47,012 bases of DNA from JAPUME01 sp964605715 (GCA_964605715.1 CAZSDV010000009.1:1-47012); one strand, 5' to 3'. Positions 8,512-16,578 are shown, counted from the stretch's first letter. Notes: generated by a model not told the origin, from the sequence alone. A program made the numbers and translations.

Positions 8512-9462
8512 ATGAACCAGATATGCGAAAAAATGGTATATGGAGGCTTGGATTCTTCCCTTCCGTACAGAAAAAAATGGGCCTCCAGGTCGCTCTTGCT
8601 CGCATCATGCTTGATCTTCCTTTCCTTTTCTGCTCAGGCTCAAAATGGGCCGGAGGAACCCGATTACGCCTTCGTTGCCAGTAGCCCCTACACCCAAGAC
8701 AAAAACTCCCTTCAGATCATTGTTCCCGGAGCACTCGGTTGGCGTACCAGTAAGACAGGCATTGAGCGTCGCTTCTATGACACCATGTTAAATTTGGAGT
8801 GGGGATTGACACCAAACCTAGAGCTGGATCTTGAGGTTCCCGCCACAGGTCTGCGGGAACAAAAATCAGGAACCACCCTTAGCTCAAATTTTGGCCTCTC
8901 AGATACAATGCTAGGAATCCGCTACCGACTCCTCAACGAGGAAAGCTCTCCAATTACCCTAACTCTAGGTCCGCAGATTATATTTCCATCAGGAAACATC
9001 CTTCAGGGTACAGGGTTTGATTCTTTTGGTTTTGCCTGGGATGTTTCCGCCGCCAAAGATTGGGGTGGCCCGTTCTTCGTCTATAGCTCTCTTAATTATG
9101 GAGTAACTCCTTCTGTATCTATTCCAGGTCTCACGGGCGATTTCACTTTAAACTACCTCTCGCACGGCACTGCGCTAGGTATCCGTGCCCTTGAGAAACC
9201 AAGTCGCGGTGCAAATCATGATATCCATGCCTTCCTAGAGATAGGCATTGAGCGAGGAGAGGAAGTAACGGCAGCATCCTTGGGAGCAATAAAGAATAGT
9301 TCGGTGGCTGCTATCCTCTCTCCTGGAATCCGCTACGGATTCATTTCAGCATCAAAAAAATTCATTGAAATCGGCATTGCAGTTCCCATTGGATTGAATG
9401 AGAATGCCCCTCGAGCCTCAATAATTTTCCAGGTTCAGTTCGAACAATTCCTGAATTTCTAA
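8512..9462 (+). CDS. Outer-membrane beta-barrel protein (transporter / MetA-pathway-like)
   Basis: 316-residue exported protein. The membrane segment WASRSLLLASCLIFLSFSAQA ends in an AxA signal-peptidase site near residue 43. The mature protein alternates short amphipathic strands with turns (for example GLTPNLELDLEVPAT, GIRYRLLNEESSPITLTLGP, GIRYGFISASKKFIEIGIAV) and ends in FEQFLNF, a C-terminal Phe recognised by the BAM machinery. This resembles the phenol-degradation MetA-like/'transporter' barrel family. ATG 8512 is used. The signal peptide is unusually far from it, so an internal start is possible. No neighbour reveals the substrate. Confidence 0.75.
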   Translation: MNQICEKMVYGGLDSSLPYRKKWASRSLLLASCLIFLSFSAQAQNGPEEPDYAFVASSPYTQDKNSLQIIVPGALGWRTSKTGIERRFYDTMLNLEWGLTPNLELDLEVPATGLREQKSGTTLSSNFGLSDTMLGIRYRLLNEESSPITLTLGPQIIFPSGNILQGTGFDSFGFAWDVSAAKDWGGPFFVYSSLNYGVTPSVSIPGLTGDFTLNYLSHGTALGIRALEKPSRGANHDIHAFLEIGIERGEEVTAASLGAIKNSSVAAILSPGIRYGFISASKKFIEIGIAVPIGLNENAPRASIIFQVQFEQFLNF

Positions 9463-9530
9463 TGCCCACCAGCCAGCCAGAACACACCCAAATATACTTG
9501 AAAGTTCCCCTTGAGGATCGGCAACGTCAC

Positions 9531-9559
9531 TTTTGAGGTCATCCAGGTTATGCTATAAT
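9531..9559 (+). promoter_or_regulatory. Extended -10 promoter of S41 protease gene
   Basis: TGCTATAAT (9551-9559) is a perfect extended -10 box (TGn plus TATAAT). A weak -35 (TTTTGA, 9531-9536) lies 17 bases upstream. Transcription would begin near 9566, only about 5 bases before the first possible start codon. Confidence 0.6.
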
Positions 9560-9570
9560 TTCGGCGAGGC

Positions 9571-11121
9571 GTGTCATTGTTCCCCATGGCAAACAACAAG
9601 CGTGGATTGTGGATCTCGTTCCTGACCGTGGCTTTGTGTGCACTGCTTGGCGGAGCACTCGGTACCCAAGTAGAAACCTTAAGTGCCGATCAAGGAGACA
9701 AGGATCTTCAGGAAGCGGTTGACACTTTCACCAAAGTATTCAGTGCCGTCGAAAAACATTACTCCAACCTAATTGACCCCGACCGCACCATCCTGCATGG
9801 GGCGATTCCTAATATGCTGCGGACGCTCGATCCGCACTCCCAGTTTTTTGATGCCCGCACCTTTGCTAAGCTTCGTGAAGACCAGCAAGGGAAATATCAG
9901 GGCTTGGGTATGACCATTGGTTCTCGAAATGGTAGAACAATGGTAATTGCACCTTTTCCTGGCTCCCCAGCCAGGCTCGTTGGACTTCGGCCCGGCGACC
10001 TGATTATGAAGGTGGATGGAAAATCCACCGATGGGCTAAACGGTACTGAGGTGGCGGACCGCCTGAAGGGACCTAAGGGAAGTGTGGTCCGAGTAAGCGT
10101 AGCTCGTAAAACGGCTTCTGAACCTCTGGATTTTACAATTACTCGCGGAGAAATTCCTCACTCTAGCGTGAAACTGGCTCGCGAAATTCAACCGAACATC
10201 GGGTTTATTGAACTAGGTAGCTTCAGCGAAACCACTGCTAAAGAAATCCGTAGCGCCCTAAAGGAATTCGGTGAAGAAAAACTCGAAGGGCTAATTCTGG
10301 ACCTGCGTCGAAACAATGGTGGCCTACTTACCCAAGCTGTAGAAGTCTCCGATCTTTTCCTTCGGAGAAACCAGCTTATTGTCTATCACAAGGGGCGCAA
10401 TTCACGCTCAACAAGATACGTTGCCAAGAAAGGTAATGGCGGGCGCGAATACCCCATGGTCGTCCTGGTCGGCTGCATGACCGCCAGTGCGGCGGAGATT
10501 GTCGCCGGTGCAGTCCAAGATCACGATCGGGCCTTGATTGTAGGTGAATCAAGCTTTGGAAAGGGGTTAGTGCAAACCGTTTACCCTTTAAGTGAAGTGG
10601 CAGGCTTAGCTCTCACAACAGCACGTTATTACACCCCTAGCGGCCGCCTAATTCAGAGGGACTACTCCAATGTTTCTCTCTACGACTATTTCGGGCACTG
10701 TAAAAACTTCACGCCCCCTCGCGATGAAATAAAGTTTACCGATGGCGGCCGCCGAGTATTCGGGGGTGGTGGCGTTAATCCTGACCTGGAGTTCAAAGAC
10801 TCGGAGCAAAACCAGTTCCAGACTAGATTGGTCATTCGTTATCTCCTTCTTGACTTCGGAGAGCGGCTTCGAAATACCCATGAAAATTTAGGGGGGAATT
10901 TTAAGGTAACCGAATCGATTCTGGAAGAGTTCCGAGAATTTCTGGTTTCTCAGGAATTCCAATTCACTTCTAAAGATTGGGAGCAAAACCAAGAATTTTT
11001 AAAAATACGTATCAAGCAGCAGTTATTTAGTTCTCTTTATGGTCAAGCGAGCTCTGGAGCTCCTTCCAGAAGCAAAGCAGTTGGCTGCGGACCCCCAGAA
11101 ATTCGCAGCTCGCTGGAATGA
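9571..11121 (+). CDS. S41 family C-terminal processing peptidase (CtpA-like)
   Basis: Periplasmic serine/lysine protease of up to 516 residues. It has an N-terminal membrane/signal segment (LWISFLTVALCALLGGALG), a PDZ domain (about 105-190; GLGMTIGSRNGRTMVIAPF, RPGDLIMKVDG) and the S41 catalytic core. The nucleophile is Ser306 in MTASAAEIVAG and the general base Lys331 in SSFGKGLVQ. Such proteases trim envelope proteins or murein hydrolases. The start is ambiguous: GTG 9571, TTG 9577 (GAGG seven bases upstream) or ATG 9586 are in frame, and the promoter sits directly upstream. The C-terminal tail (GQASSGAPSRSKAVG...) looks disordered. The family is certain; the physiological target is unknown. 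Confidence 0.93.
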   Translation: MSLFPMANNKRGLWISFLTVALCALLGGALGTQVETLSADQGDKDLQEAVDTFTKVFSAVEKHYSNLIDPDRTILHGAIPNMLRTLDPHSQFFDARTFAKLREDQQGKYQGLGMTIGSRNGRTMVIAPFPGSPARLVGLRPGDLIMKVDGKSTDGLNGTEVADRLKGPKGSVVRVSVARKTASEPLDFTITRGEIPHSSVKLAREIQPNIGFIELGSFSETTAKEIRSALKEFGEEKLEGLILDLRRNNGGLLTQAVEVSDLFLRRNQLIVYHKGRNSRSTRYVAKKGNGGREYPMVVLVGCMTASAAEIVAGAVQDHDRALIVGESSFGKGLVQTVYPLSEVAGLALTTARYYTPSGRLIQRDYSNVSLYDYFGHCKNFTPPRDEIKFTDGGRRVFGGGGVNPDLEFKDSEQNQFQTRLVIRYLLLDFGERLRNTHENLGGNFKVTESILEEFREFLVSQEFQFTSKDWEQNQEFLKIRIKQQLFSSLYGQASSGAPSRSKAVGCGPPEIRSSLE

Positions 11122-11227
11122 TGTGCCTTGATTACTCTTCTGAATACCATGCCTACTAATCTGACCAAGAGGTAGGCTTGTCCTTCAGCAGGGCCACAGC
11201 TGGTCTTTGCAAGGAGAACCTACCAAG

Positions 11228-11265
11228 AAAAAATAGCCGGAAGATGCTTACTGCCTGTTCCGGCT
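11228..11265 (-). terminator. Intrinsic terminator of the pterin/sialidase operon
   Basis: AGCCGGAA (11235-11242) and TTCCGGCT (11258-11265) form a perfect 8-bp stem with a 15-base loop. On the minus strand the stem is followed by ATTTTTTCTT. It lies about 150 bases past the sialidase stop, between convergent gene ends. The rest of 11122-11414 shows only a 6-bp inverted repeat (GCCTAC/GTAGGC, 11151-11177) after the S41 gene. Confidence 0.75.
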
Positions 11266-11414
11266 TATACTTATTCGTCAACATGATCGGGTCTTCTTCT
11301 CAGGTGAATTCTCTCTCATTTTACCTGGTACAAGAAATCCCGGTAATGTCAATTCCCTCGTGACTAACTCAGGTAATGACAAGGCATTTTTCCCTAAGGT
11401 CTTTTAGATTCCAT

Positions 11415-12629
11415 TCATTTTTTCTTCTTAGCAGGCTTTTGGATTTGAAGCAGAACTCCCAGTACATCGCCGTAACCTCCGCCAAAGTCTTTGCTAATAT
11501 CCATTGTTGTTTTGGCTGCCCGCAGGGGGGTGCTGGTAAAAACCCAGAACCTGTTCTCATCGAATCGGATGGAATCCGTGTAGGCATAGTTTCCGGGGAA
11601 CTTCGGTCTATTGAGGATGAGTTGATCCCCCCAGGTGCGCCCGTCGTCGGTAGAAAAAATCGCGACCGTTGCATGTTCCTTGATGCTGCGGCCCGTCACC
11701 ATCAGCACGCCATCCGCAATTTTGCTCAGACGAGGTGCCCATACGTCCAGTTCGGAACGCTTGTTGACGGGGCCCCAGGTGTGACCTTGATCTTGGCTCG
11801 TGCGGATATAGCAGGCGTTCTTAGGCGGAGTGTGGTAGGAGATGGCCAGCAACGTGCCATCATTCAGAAACTCAACACCCGGATAGAAGGGTGGGCCTCC
11901 CTTCGACAGCCCATTAAAGTCCGGATAGGTGGTGGGAAAGATCACGCTCCGCCGCCGCCAGGAGCGTACGTTGTCGGTGCTGACATATAGGGCATTGCCT
12001 TGATGGCGCGACCAGGCAGCGAAGTACGTGAGCCCCTTGTGGGTGAGCAGGTTGCGCCCGATCAGTACCGCGTGCTCATGAGTCGGATCAACTTGACCGT
12101 GGTATTGCCAGGTCTTGCCGTTGTCGCGGCTGGTGTACCATACGTTGTTGAGTACCCCAAGGTTTCCTTTGTATTCCTCTCGTGCCTGGATCGACTTTAG
12201 CAACTGTACGATCATGACCAAGCGGCCATCCGACGTCCGGCCAAGCTCAGCGTGCCGGGCATCCATCTTCTTGTCGCGCCAGTCGGCGGCCGGGCCCTCA
12301 TCCTGCCAAGTGAATCCGCCATCCATGCTACGCCATTGGTGCACAAAGACATCACCCCAAGAATGGTGTATAGAGTCCTGGTGGGTGAGAATCAGTTCGC
12401 CATTGGAGGCTCGAACGACAGAAGGACCGTGGAAGTTGCGTGTCGGGTCAACAGCCACTTCCACCCGCCGCCTCACCGAGATCTTATAGCCGTTCGCCAG
12501 CGTGACACTTGGTTTCGTATCGCTCGGATCGCCTCCAGCTGCATGCAGCTGGCTAGGGAGGACAGCGATGGTCACCAGCAGTACGGCCAGGCCGAATCGA
12601 ACCAGTATCGCAATTCTACTTGATCGCAT
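11415..12629 (-). CDS. Exported BNR-repeat sialidase-like protein
   Basis: 404-residue secreted protein with signal peptide (residues 1-31; LAVLLVTIAVLPSQLHAAGG) and a six-bladed sialidase-type propeller. Asp-box repeats are plain: SMDGGFTWQDE, SRDNGKTWQYHG, SQDQGHTWGPVN and STDDGRTWGDQ, plus a degenerate TDNVRSWRR. Family members hydrolyse or bind sialic acid or other acidic glycans. An Arg triad cannot be assigned with confidence, so the enzymatic role is uncertain. It ends in a lysine tail (PAKKKK). Base composition differs strongly from its neighbours: three 60-base lines that I counted (from 12001, 12061 and 12241) average about 64% GC, against 35% for a line of the adjacent SDR. This suggests recent acquisition. 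It follows the SDR stop by 12 bases in the same orientation. Confidence 0.85.
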   Translation of the reverse strand: MRSSRIAILVRFGLAVLLVTIAVLPSQLHAAGGDPSDTKPSVTLANGYKISVRRRVEVAVDPTRNFHGPSVVRASNGELILTHQDSIHHSWGDVFVHQWRSMDGGFTWQDEGPAADWRDKKMDARHAELGRTSDGRLVMIVQLLKSIQAREEYKGNLGVLNNVWYTSRDNGKTWQYHGQVDPTHEHAVLIGRNLLTHKGLTYFAAWSRHQGNALYVSTDNVRSWRRRSVIFPTTYPDFNGLSKGGPPFYPGVEFLNDGTLLAISYHTPPKNACYIRTSQDQGHTWGPVNKRSELDVWAPRLSKIADGVLMVTGRSIKEHATVAIFSTDDGRTWGDQLILNRPKFPGNYAYTDSIRFDENRFWVFTSTPLRAAKTTMDISKDFGGGYGDVLGVLLQIQKPAKKKK

Positions 12630-12641
12630 GTCTCGCTCCTA

Positions 12642-13361
12642 TTATAGGGAACCTCGAGCAGGACGGAGTACGACCTCTTCAAGGCTGGCTCGTGAGCGCT
12701 GGGTGAGCGCTTCAATTACAGTCCGGGCAACGTCTTCCGGTTCAAGAATCTGGCCCTTCTCAACAGCAAATGGAAGCTTCTGAATCATTTTTGTTCTCAC
12801 TGGACCTGGGAGAATTGCCGTCACCCGAATGCCTAAAGAGCGTAGCTCCTCTGCTAATACCCGGCTCAATCCCAAAGCGCCGAACTTTGAGGCGCAATAG
12901 GCCGAACAATTCTCATAAGCTTCTATTCCAGCAATAGAGATAATATTCACAATGTGAGGATCGCGCCTCCGTTTCATCAGGGGTAGAGATGCACGAGTAC
13001 ACAAGAAGATCCCCGTGAGATTACTACCGATATTGCTTTGCCAATCTTTAAATGTGGTTTTCCTAAATGGTTTGTAGGTCAAAACACCAGCATTATTGAT
13101 GAGAATATCAAGCCGACCGGAGCGCTTCTTGACACGCACAATAAGCTCATTGACCTCGCGCTCCCGAGTAACGTCTGCTGAAAGACCTTCAGCTCTAATG
13201 CCTGATTTGTTCCAAGCTGCTGCAAGCTTCCGGACGGCCTTGTGCCGCCGGGAAACCAAGTAGGTATGGGCACCTTCATCAAAGAGAGCACGGGCAATCG
13301 CGCAGCCAATCCCCCGACTCGCTCCCGTAACCAGAGCAACCTTGCCTTCTAATTTTCCCAT
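12642..13361 (-). CDS. Short-chain dehydrogenase/reductase (possible sepiapterin-reductase-like role)
   Basis: 239-residue classical SDR, NAD(P)-dependent. Motifs: TGASRGIG (12-19), NNAG (89-92), catalytic Ser142, Tyr155 and Lys159 (YCASK), and PGPVRTKM after the active site. An SRRH segment after beta-2 suggests NADP preference. Sequence alone matches the broad FabG/3-oxoacyl reductase-like group. The position directly after folE and two PTPS genes suggests reduction of a pterin side chain, the sepiapterin-reductase step of tetrahydrobiopterin synthesis. That role is inferred from context only. It starts 48 bases after the folE stop. Confidence 0.85.
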   Translation of the reverse strand: MGKLEGKVALVTGASRGIGCAIARALFDEGAHTYLVSRRHKAVRKLAAAWNKSGIRAEGLSADVTREREVNELIVRVKKRSGRLDILINNAGVLTYKPFRKTTFKDWQSNIGSNLTGIFLCTRASLPLMKRRRDPHIVNIISIAGIEAYENCSAYCASKFGALGLSRVLAEELRSLGIRVTAILPGPVRTKMIQKLPFAVEKGQILEPEDVARTVIEALTQRSRASLEEVVLRPARGSL

Positions 13362-13409
13362 AAACTGACCTGCGGAATTTTTTGAAAGTTATGTTCCTTC
13401 TAGACCTAG

Positions 13410-14015
13410 CTAACCGATCTTTCGAACCAAAGAGAGAAACTCATCACGGGTTTGTTTCTTGTCCCGAAACACGCCCATCATGGCAGAAGTAACGGCCACG
13501 GAATTCTGTTTCTGCACGCCCCGCATAACCATGCAAAGATGACGAGCCTCTATGATCACGCCTACACCAAGCGGATTGATTTTCTCCATCAGCACCTGGG
13601 CTAACTGATTTGTAAGTCGCTCCTGCACCTGCAGCCGTCGCGCGAAAACATCCACAAGTCGTGCGATCTTGCTAAGTCCGATCACCTTCCTGGTTGGTAT
13701 ATAGGCCACGTGGCATTTTCCAAAAAATGGAAGTAGATGGTGTTCGCAGAGGCTGAAAACTTCAATGTCCCGGACGATAACCATTTCATCGTGAGTAACA
13801 TCGTAGAGAGCTCCATTTAACACTTGGTCAGGATCTTCCTGGTAGCCTTTTGTGAGGAAGCGGAGTGATTCGGCAATGCGCCTAGGAGTCCGCTCCAAGC
13901 CCTCCCTAGTCGGGTCTTCGCCAAGTTCTACCAGCAGATTTCGAGCAAGGCTTTCCAGTTGTCCATCATTTTTCTCGGTTGATAAAAAAGTTTCCGAAAG
14001 ATTTTCCGTACTCAT
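13410..14015 (-). CDS. folE: GTP cyclohydrolase I
   Basis: Converts GTP to 7,8-dihydroneopterin triphosphate, the entry step to folate, biopterin or queuosine. The 201-residue protein has the type-I zinc and substrate motifs: EVFSLCEHHLLPFFGK, AYIPTRKVIGLSKIARLVD, QVQERLTNQLA and ARHLCMVMRGVQKQ (second zinc Cys). ATG 14015 is chosen because GGAG lies eight bases upstream; an in-frame TTG at 14033 would add six residues and lacks a site. The gene is downstream of two PTPS genes (52-base gap) and upstream of the SDR, which links it to pterin formation rather than only to folate. Confidence 0.95.
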   Translation of the reverse strand: MSTENLSETFLSTEKNDGQLESLARNLLVELGEDPTREGLERTPRRIAESLRFLTKGYQEDPDQVLNGALYDVTHDEMVIVRDIEVFSLCEHHLLPFFGKCHVAYIPTRKVIGLSKIARLVDVFARRLQVQERLTNQLAQVLMEKINPLGVGVIIEARHLCMVMRGVQKQNSVAVTSAMMGVFRDKKQTRDEFLSLVRKIG

Positions 14016-14067
14016 AATTGCAGCTCCAATCAAGCCTAGTGCTAATAATCTTAACAGCCGTCAAAGT

Positions 14068-14493
14068 TCATTCAACATACTCAAAAGAATTGGCGTAGGT
14101 TTCCTCCATTCGGATCCGTGTCAATGTAACATTCTTGTGAGGACAGTCCTTCTCCATCCGGATTTTTAAAAGTCGGTAGACTTCCCTGCAGAGATTTTCT
14201 GTAGTAGGCACTGTAGATCGAAAATTTTCCACATCTTCATTGAGATGAGTGTGGTCAAAACGGTCTACAACTTCCTTCCTTACCCAGTGGTCTAGTCTAC
14301 CAAGATCGATCACCATACCAGTTTTCGGATCCAGTGGTCCAGCCACAGTTACTTCCACCGTATAGTTGTGGCCATGTCCATTGGGATTATTGCACTTTTT
14401 GTAGAGCGCTATATTTTCCTCACTACTCAATGCCTCATTATGAAGGCGATGAGAGGCGGAGAATCGATATCGACGTGTTAGATAAACTTTCAT
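14068..14493 (-). CDS. 6-pyruvoyl-tetrahydropterin synthase, copy 1 (downstream paralogue)
   Basis: 141-residue PTPS/QueD-family enzyme. Zinc ligands His15 (SASHRLH), His40 and His42 are present. The catalytic Cys34 sits in KCNNPNGHGHNY with the C-x5-HGH spacing of eukaryotic-type PTPS, rather than the C-x3-HGH of E. coli QueD. Asp80-His81 (RFDHTHLN), PTTEN (97-101) for pterin binding and Glu131 (MEET) complete the site. It should convert dihydroneopterin triphosphate to 6-pyruvoyl-tetrahydropterin; 6-carboxy-tetrahydropterin formation (QueD) remains possible. Its ATG overlaps the stop of the upstream paralogue by four bases (ATGA), so translation is coupled. Confidence 0.92.
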   Translation of the reverse strand: MKVYLTRRYRFSASHRLHNEALSSEENIALYKKCNNPNGHGHNYTVEVTVAGPLDPKTGMVIDLGRLDHWVRKEVVDRFDHTHLNEDVENFRSTVPTTENLCREVYRLLKIRMEKDCPHKNVTLTRIRMEETYANSFEYVE

Positions 14494-14897
14494 TCCCCGA
14501 AGTAATCCACAAAAAGATCTGGAGTTTCATAAAGTCGAACTCGATGAAGTTTCCCAACCGAAAGCTTGCCCTCCAAGCGATTCCAAATCTCCAATGCTAT
14601 GTTTTCTGTTGTTGGGATCTTCTGATCGAAAGCGTGGACCTCCTTGTTCAGAAACTTATGATCAAAGGGTTCTAAGACTTCCTGCTCCAGCAGCGCCTTC
14701 AGGTCTTTTAGATCCATTACCATGCCGCTTTTCTCATCCACCTCACCCGCAATCGTTAGCTCGACAACATAATTATGGCCGTGTCCATTAGGATTGTTGC
14801 ATTTGCCAAAAAGGCGCTGGTTTTCCTCAGCGGTCATTTCTGGGTTATGGTAGAAATGTGAAGCGGAAAATTCAGCCTTGCGGGTAAGATAAACCAT
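14490..14897 (-). CDS. 6-pyruvoyl-tetrahydropterin synthase, copy 2 (upstream paralogue)
   Basis: 135-residue second PTPS. All catalytic positions are intact: His14, Cys33 in GKCNNPNGHGHNY, His39/His41, Asp79-His80, PTTEN (95-99) and Glu124 (LYET). It resembles animal PTPS closely in the segments EENQRLFGKCNNPNGHGHNY and SGMVMDLKDLK. Length fits the family (about 120-145). It abuts the glycosyltransferase stop without a gap and overlaps copy 1 by four bases. The two copies differ clearly in sequence, so this is not a recent duplication; they could form a heteromer or make different products. Confidence 0.92.
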   Translation of the reverse strand: MVYLTRKAEFSASHFYHNPEMTAEENQRLFGKCNNPNGHGHNYVVELTIAGEVDEKSGMVMDLKDLKALLEQEVLEPFDHKFLNKEVHAFDQKIPTTENIALEIWNRLEGKLSVGKLHRVRLYETPDLFVDYFGE

Positions 14898-15947
14898 TTA
14901 AAACCTCGAACCCGGATAACTCCGACCTTTCCAGTGTATTTCATTTCCTCTGAAGTGGGCCCAGGCGGAGCTTCCAAGAAACAGAAGAAAAAACAGAGCA
15001 CCCAGCTGTTGGTAAACAGCAAGTGAGCTCGAAAAATCTAGTTCACATAGTAACGCCTTATAACGCCACTGGCTCAAGCAAGCCAACAGGAAAAAACCTG
15101 GAATGGAAGCTAATACCAAGGTATTCCCTAAGTCCATCAGAAAAGACACCCACAAGGTAAAAAATGCCATAGTCGGACCTAAATTAACGATGAATACCCG
15201 CAAGCAACCTATCGCTGCTGCGGACGGAGTCCCTCCCCAAAGGAGGCATAAATTCTTTTTCAATCCCTCTCGAATTTCCTGAAAAGAATGGTACATCCGA
15301 GTCGATACACGATTTTGGCCCGAAGCAAAGTGTAGGCAAAAACCAGCCTGTTTGGCCCGTCGTGCAAGTGTAACATCCTCCAATATCTCTCCTCGGATAG
15401 CCCTGTGTCCGCCCAAGCTCTCGTAGACTGAGCGGCAAATCATCAGGAACTGACCGTTGGCTGCTGCCTGATCATTCTTCGGATTCTGGACATCTGCAAA
15501 ACGGAATCGCTTGGACAGCTGAACGTAGAGAAAAGGAACTATTACCCTTTCCCAAAAAGTTAGAGTGGACTGCGCCGGAGAAAGAGAGTAGAGGTCGACT
15601 GAATTTCTCTCCATTTCCTCAAGGCTTCTGGCCAAGCTCCCAGGCGCATGGCGGGTGTCAGCATCAGTAAACAGCAAAACCTCACTCCTCGCTTGGGCTG
15701 CCCCCCAATGCAGGGCATGATTCTTTCCCACCCAACCAGCAGGCAATTCCGGAGCATTTAGAACAATGAGATCGGGGATCTCGCCCCGGAGGCGCTCAAG
15801 AATCTCCGTGCTCCGATCTTCTGAATGATCATTGACTACAATGATCTCAGACCAGCCTTCCTGGGATACCAGTGAACGGAGCACCCCCTCAAGATTAACC
15901 TCCTCATCCCGAGAGGGGATAATAATAGAGACTTTTCCTGATCGCAC
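14898..15947 (-). CDS. Membrane glycosyltransferase, family 2
   Basis: GT2 enzyme, 349 residues from GTG 15947. That start is chosen because GGAGG lies five bases upstream and the protein then begins just before the family's first strand (KVSIIIPSRDEE); an in-frame TTG at 15992 would add 15 residues. Motifs: VVNDHSEDRS (nucleotide site), LLFTDADTRH (DxD-like) and GEILEDVTLARRAKQAG (the ED of the acceptor/base region). The C-terminal third contains about three hydrophobic segments (residues 235-340). Pattern and length resemble the HpnB/CrtQ-like membrane GT2 group acting on lipids. It opens the pterin operon; a link to pterin glycosylation is possible but unproven. Confidence 0.85.
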   Translation of the reverse strand: MRSGKVSIIIPSRDEEVNLEGVLRSLVSQEGWSEIIVVNDHSEDRSTEILERLRGEIPDLIVLNAPELPAGWVGKNHALHWGAAQARSEVLLFTDADTRHAPGSLARSLEEMERNSVDLYSLSPAQSTLTFWERVIVPFLYVQLSKRFRFADVQNPKNDQAAANGQFLMICRSVYESLGGHRAIRGEILEDVTLARRAKQAGFCLHFASGQNRVSTRMYHSFQEIREGLKKNLCLLWGGTPSAAAIGCLRVFIVNLGPTMAFFTLWVSFLMDLGNTLVLASIPGFFLLACLSQWRYKALLCELDFSSSLAVYQQLGALFFLLFLGSSAWAHFRGNEIHWKGRSYPGSRF

Positions 15948-16038
15948 ATCTACCTCCGGGAAAACATTCCACCGAAACCATATCAGGAACAAAACGCCTG
16001 CTTGTGGTAGAGTCTTCCAACTTAGGACTAAATCTTAT

Positions 16039-16044
16039 TATAAT
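16039..16044 (+). promoter_or_regulatory. -10 box of TlpA gene
   Basis: A perfect TATAAT lies nine bases before the ATG at 16054. TTCCAA at 16015-16020 is a weak -35 at 18-base spacing. If used, the transcript would be nearly leaderless. Confidence 0.5.
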
Positions 16045-16053
16045 GGAATCATC

Positions 16054-16578
16054 ATGGTTAAAGCGAGCCTACTCAAAACGGCAGCATTTCTAGTCCCTCT
16101 GGCAGGACTACTCTATTACGGGATAACTGAGGATCTCTACCGCCCACTTGAAGTTGGTGAGAAGGCCCCTCACTTTTCACTGCCCATGATTACAGGAAGG
16201 CCCCTTGAACTTTCCCAATTCGAAGGGAGGTTGGTAGTGCTGAATTTTTGGGCCACGTGGTGTCCCCCCTGCGTTGAGGAAATGCCTAGTCTCCAACGAC
16301 TCTTCCAGGAGAGAATAAAAGGCAATTGGGAAGTGATAACGGTAAGCGTAGATCAGGACCTTCCTGCCCTTCAAGATTTCGTTGCCAAACATGAACTAAC
16401 CCTGCCAATTGCCAAGGACCCGCAAAGGCAAGTAGCAGTGCTTTATGGCACATATAAATATCCTGAATCCTACATCATTGGCCCCCAAGGGTTGGTCCGT
16501 AAAAAATTTATTGGCTCTATTAATTGGGACGAACCTTCCATCCGAGACTATCTGAATTCCTTAGCCAAAAAACCATAA
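16054..16578 (+). CDS. TlpA/ResA-like membrane-anchored thioredoxin
   Basis: 174-residue envelope thiol-disulfide oxidoreductase. The N-terminal anchor is TAAFLVPLAGLLYYGI (about 9-24), followed by an AhpC/TSA-Redoxin fold. The redox motif is WCPPC within LNFWATWCPPCVEEMPSLQR, and the cis-Pro loop is YKYPESYIIG. It probably keeps periplasmic thiols reduced, for instance for cytochrome c maturation; no cytochrome genes are nearby. ATG 16054 is chosen because the hydrophobic anchor follows directly; the 74-codon upstream extension is unlike the family. It is divergent from the glycosyltransferase (106 bases apart). The next gene lies about 100 bases downstream. Confidence 0.9.
   Translation: MVKASLLKTAAFLVPLAGLLYYGITEDLYRPLEVGEKAPHFSLPMITGRPLELSQFEGRLVVLNFWATWCPPCVEEMPSLQRLFQERIKGNWEVITVSVDQDLPALQDFVAKHELTLPIAKDPQRQVAVLYGTYKYPESYIIGPQGLVRKKFIGSINWDEPSIRDYLNSLAKKP

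Noticed and set aside
11178..11363. Possible 61-residue gene between the S41 protease and sialidase
   Set aside because: It overlaps the terminator hairpin, has no ribosome site and no recognisable pattern.
13990..14900. PTPS genes as part of a queuosine cluster (QueD)
   Set aside because: No queC, queE or queF gene is adjacent and the Cys-to-HGH spacing is of the PTPS type; not excluded fully, but the less likely reading.
15832..16053. 74-codon N-terminal extension of the TlpA protein
   Set aside because: The extension is antisense to the glycosyltransferase and precedes a perfect -10 box; the normal membrane anchor begins at ATG 16054.
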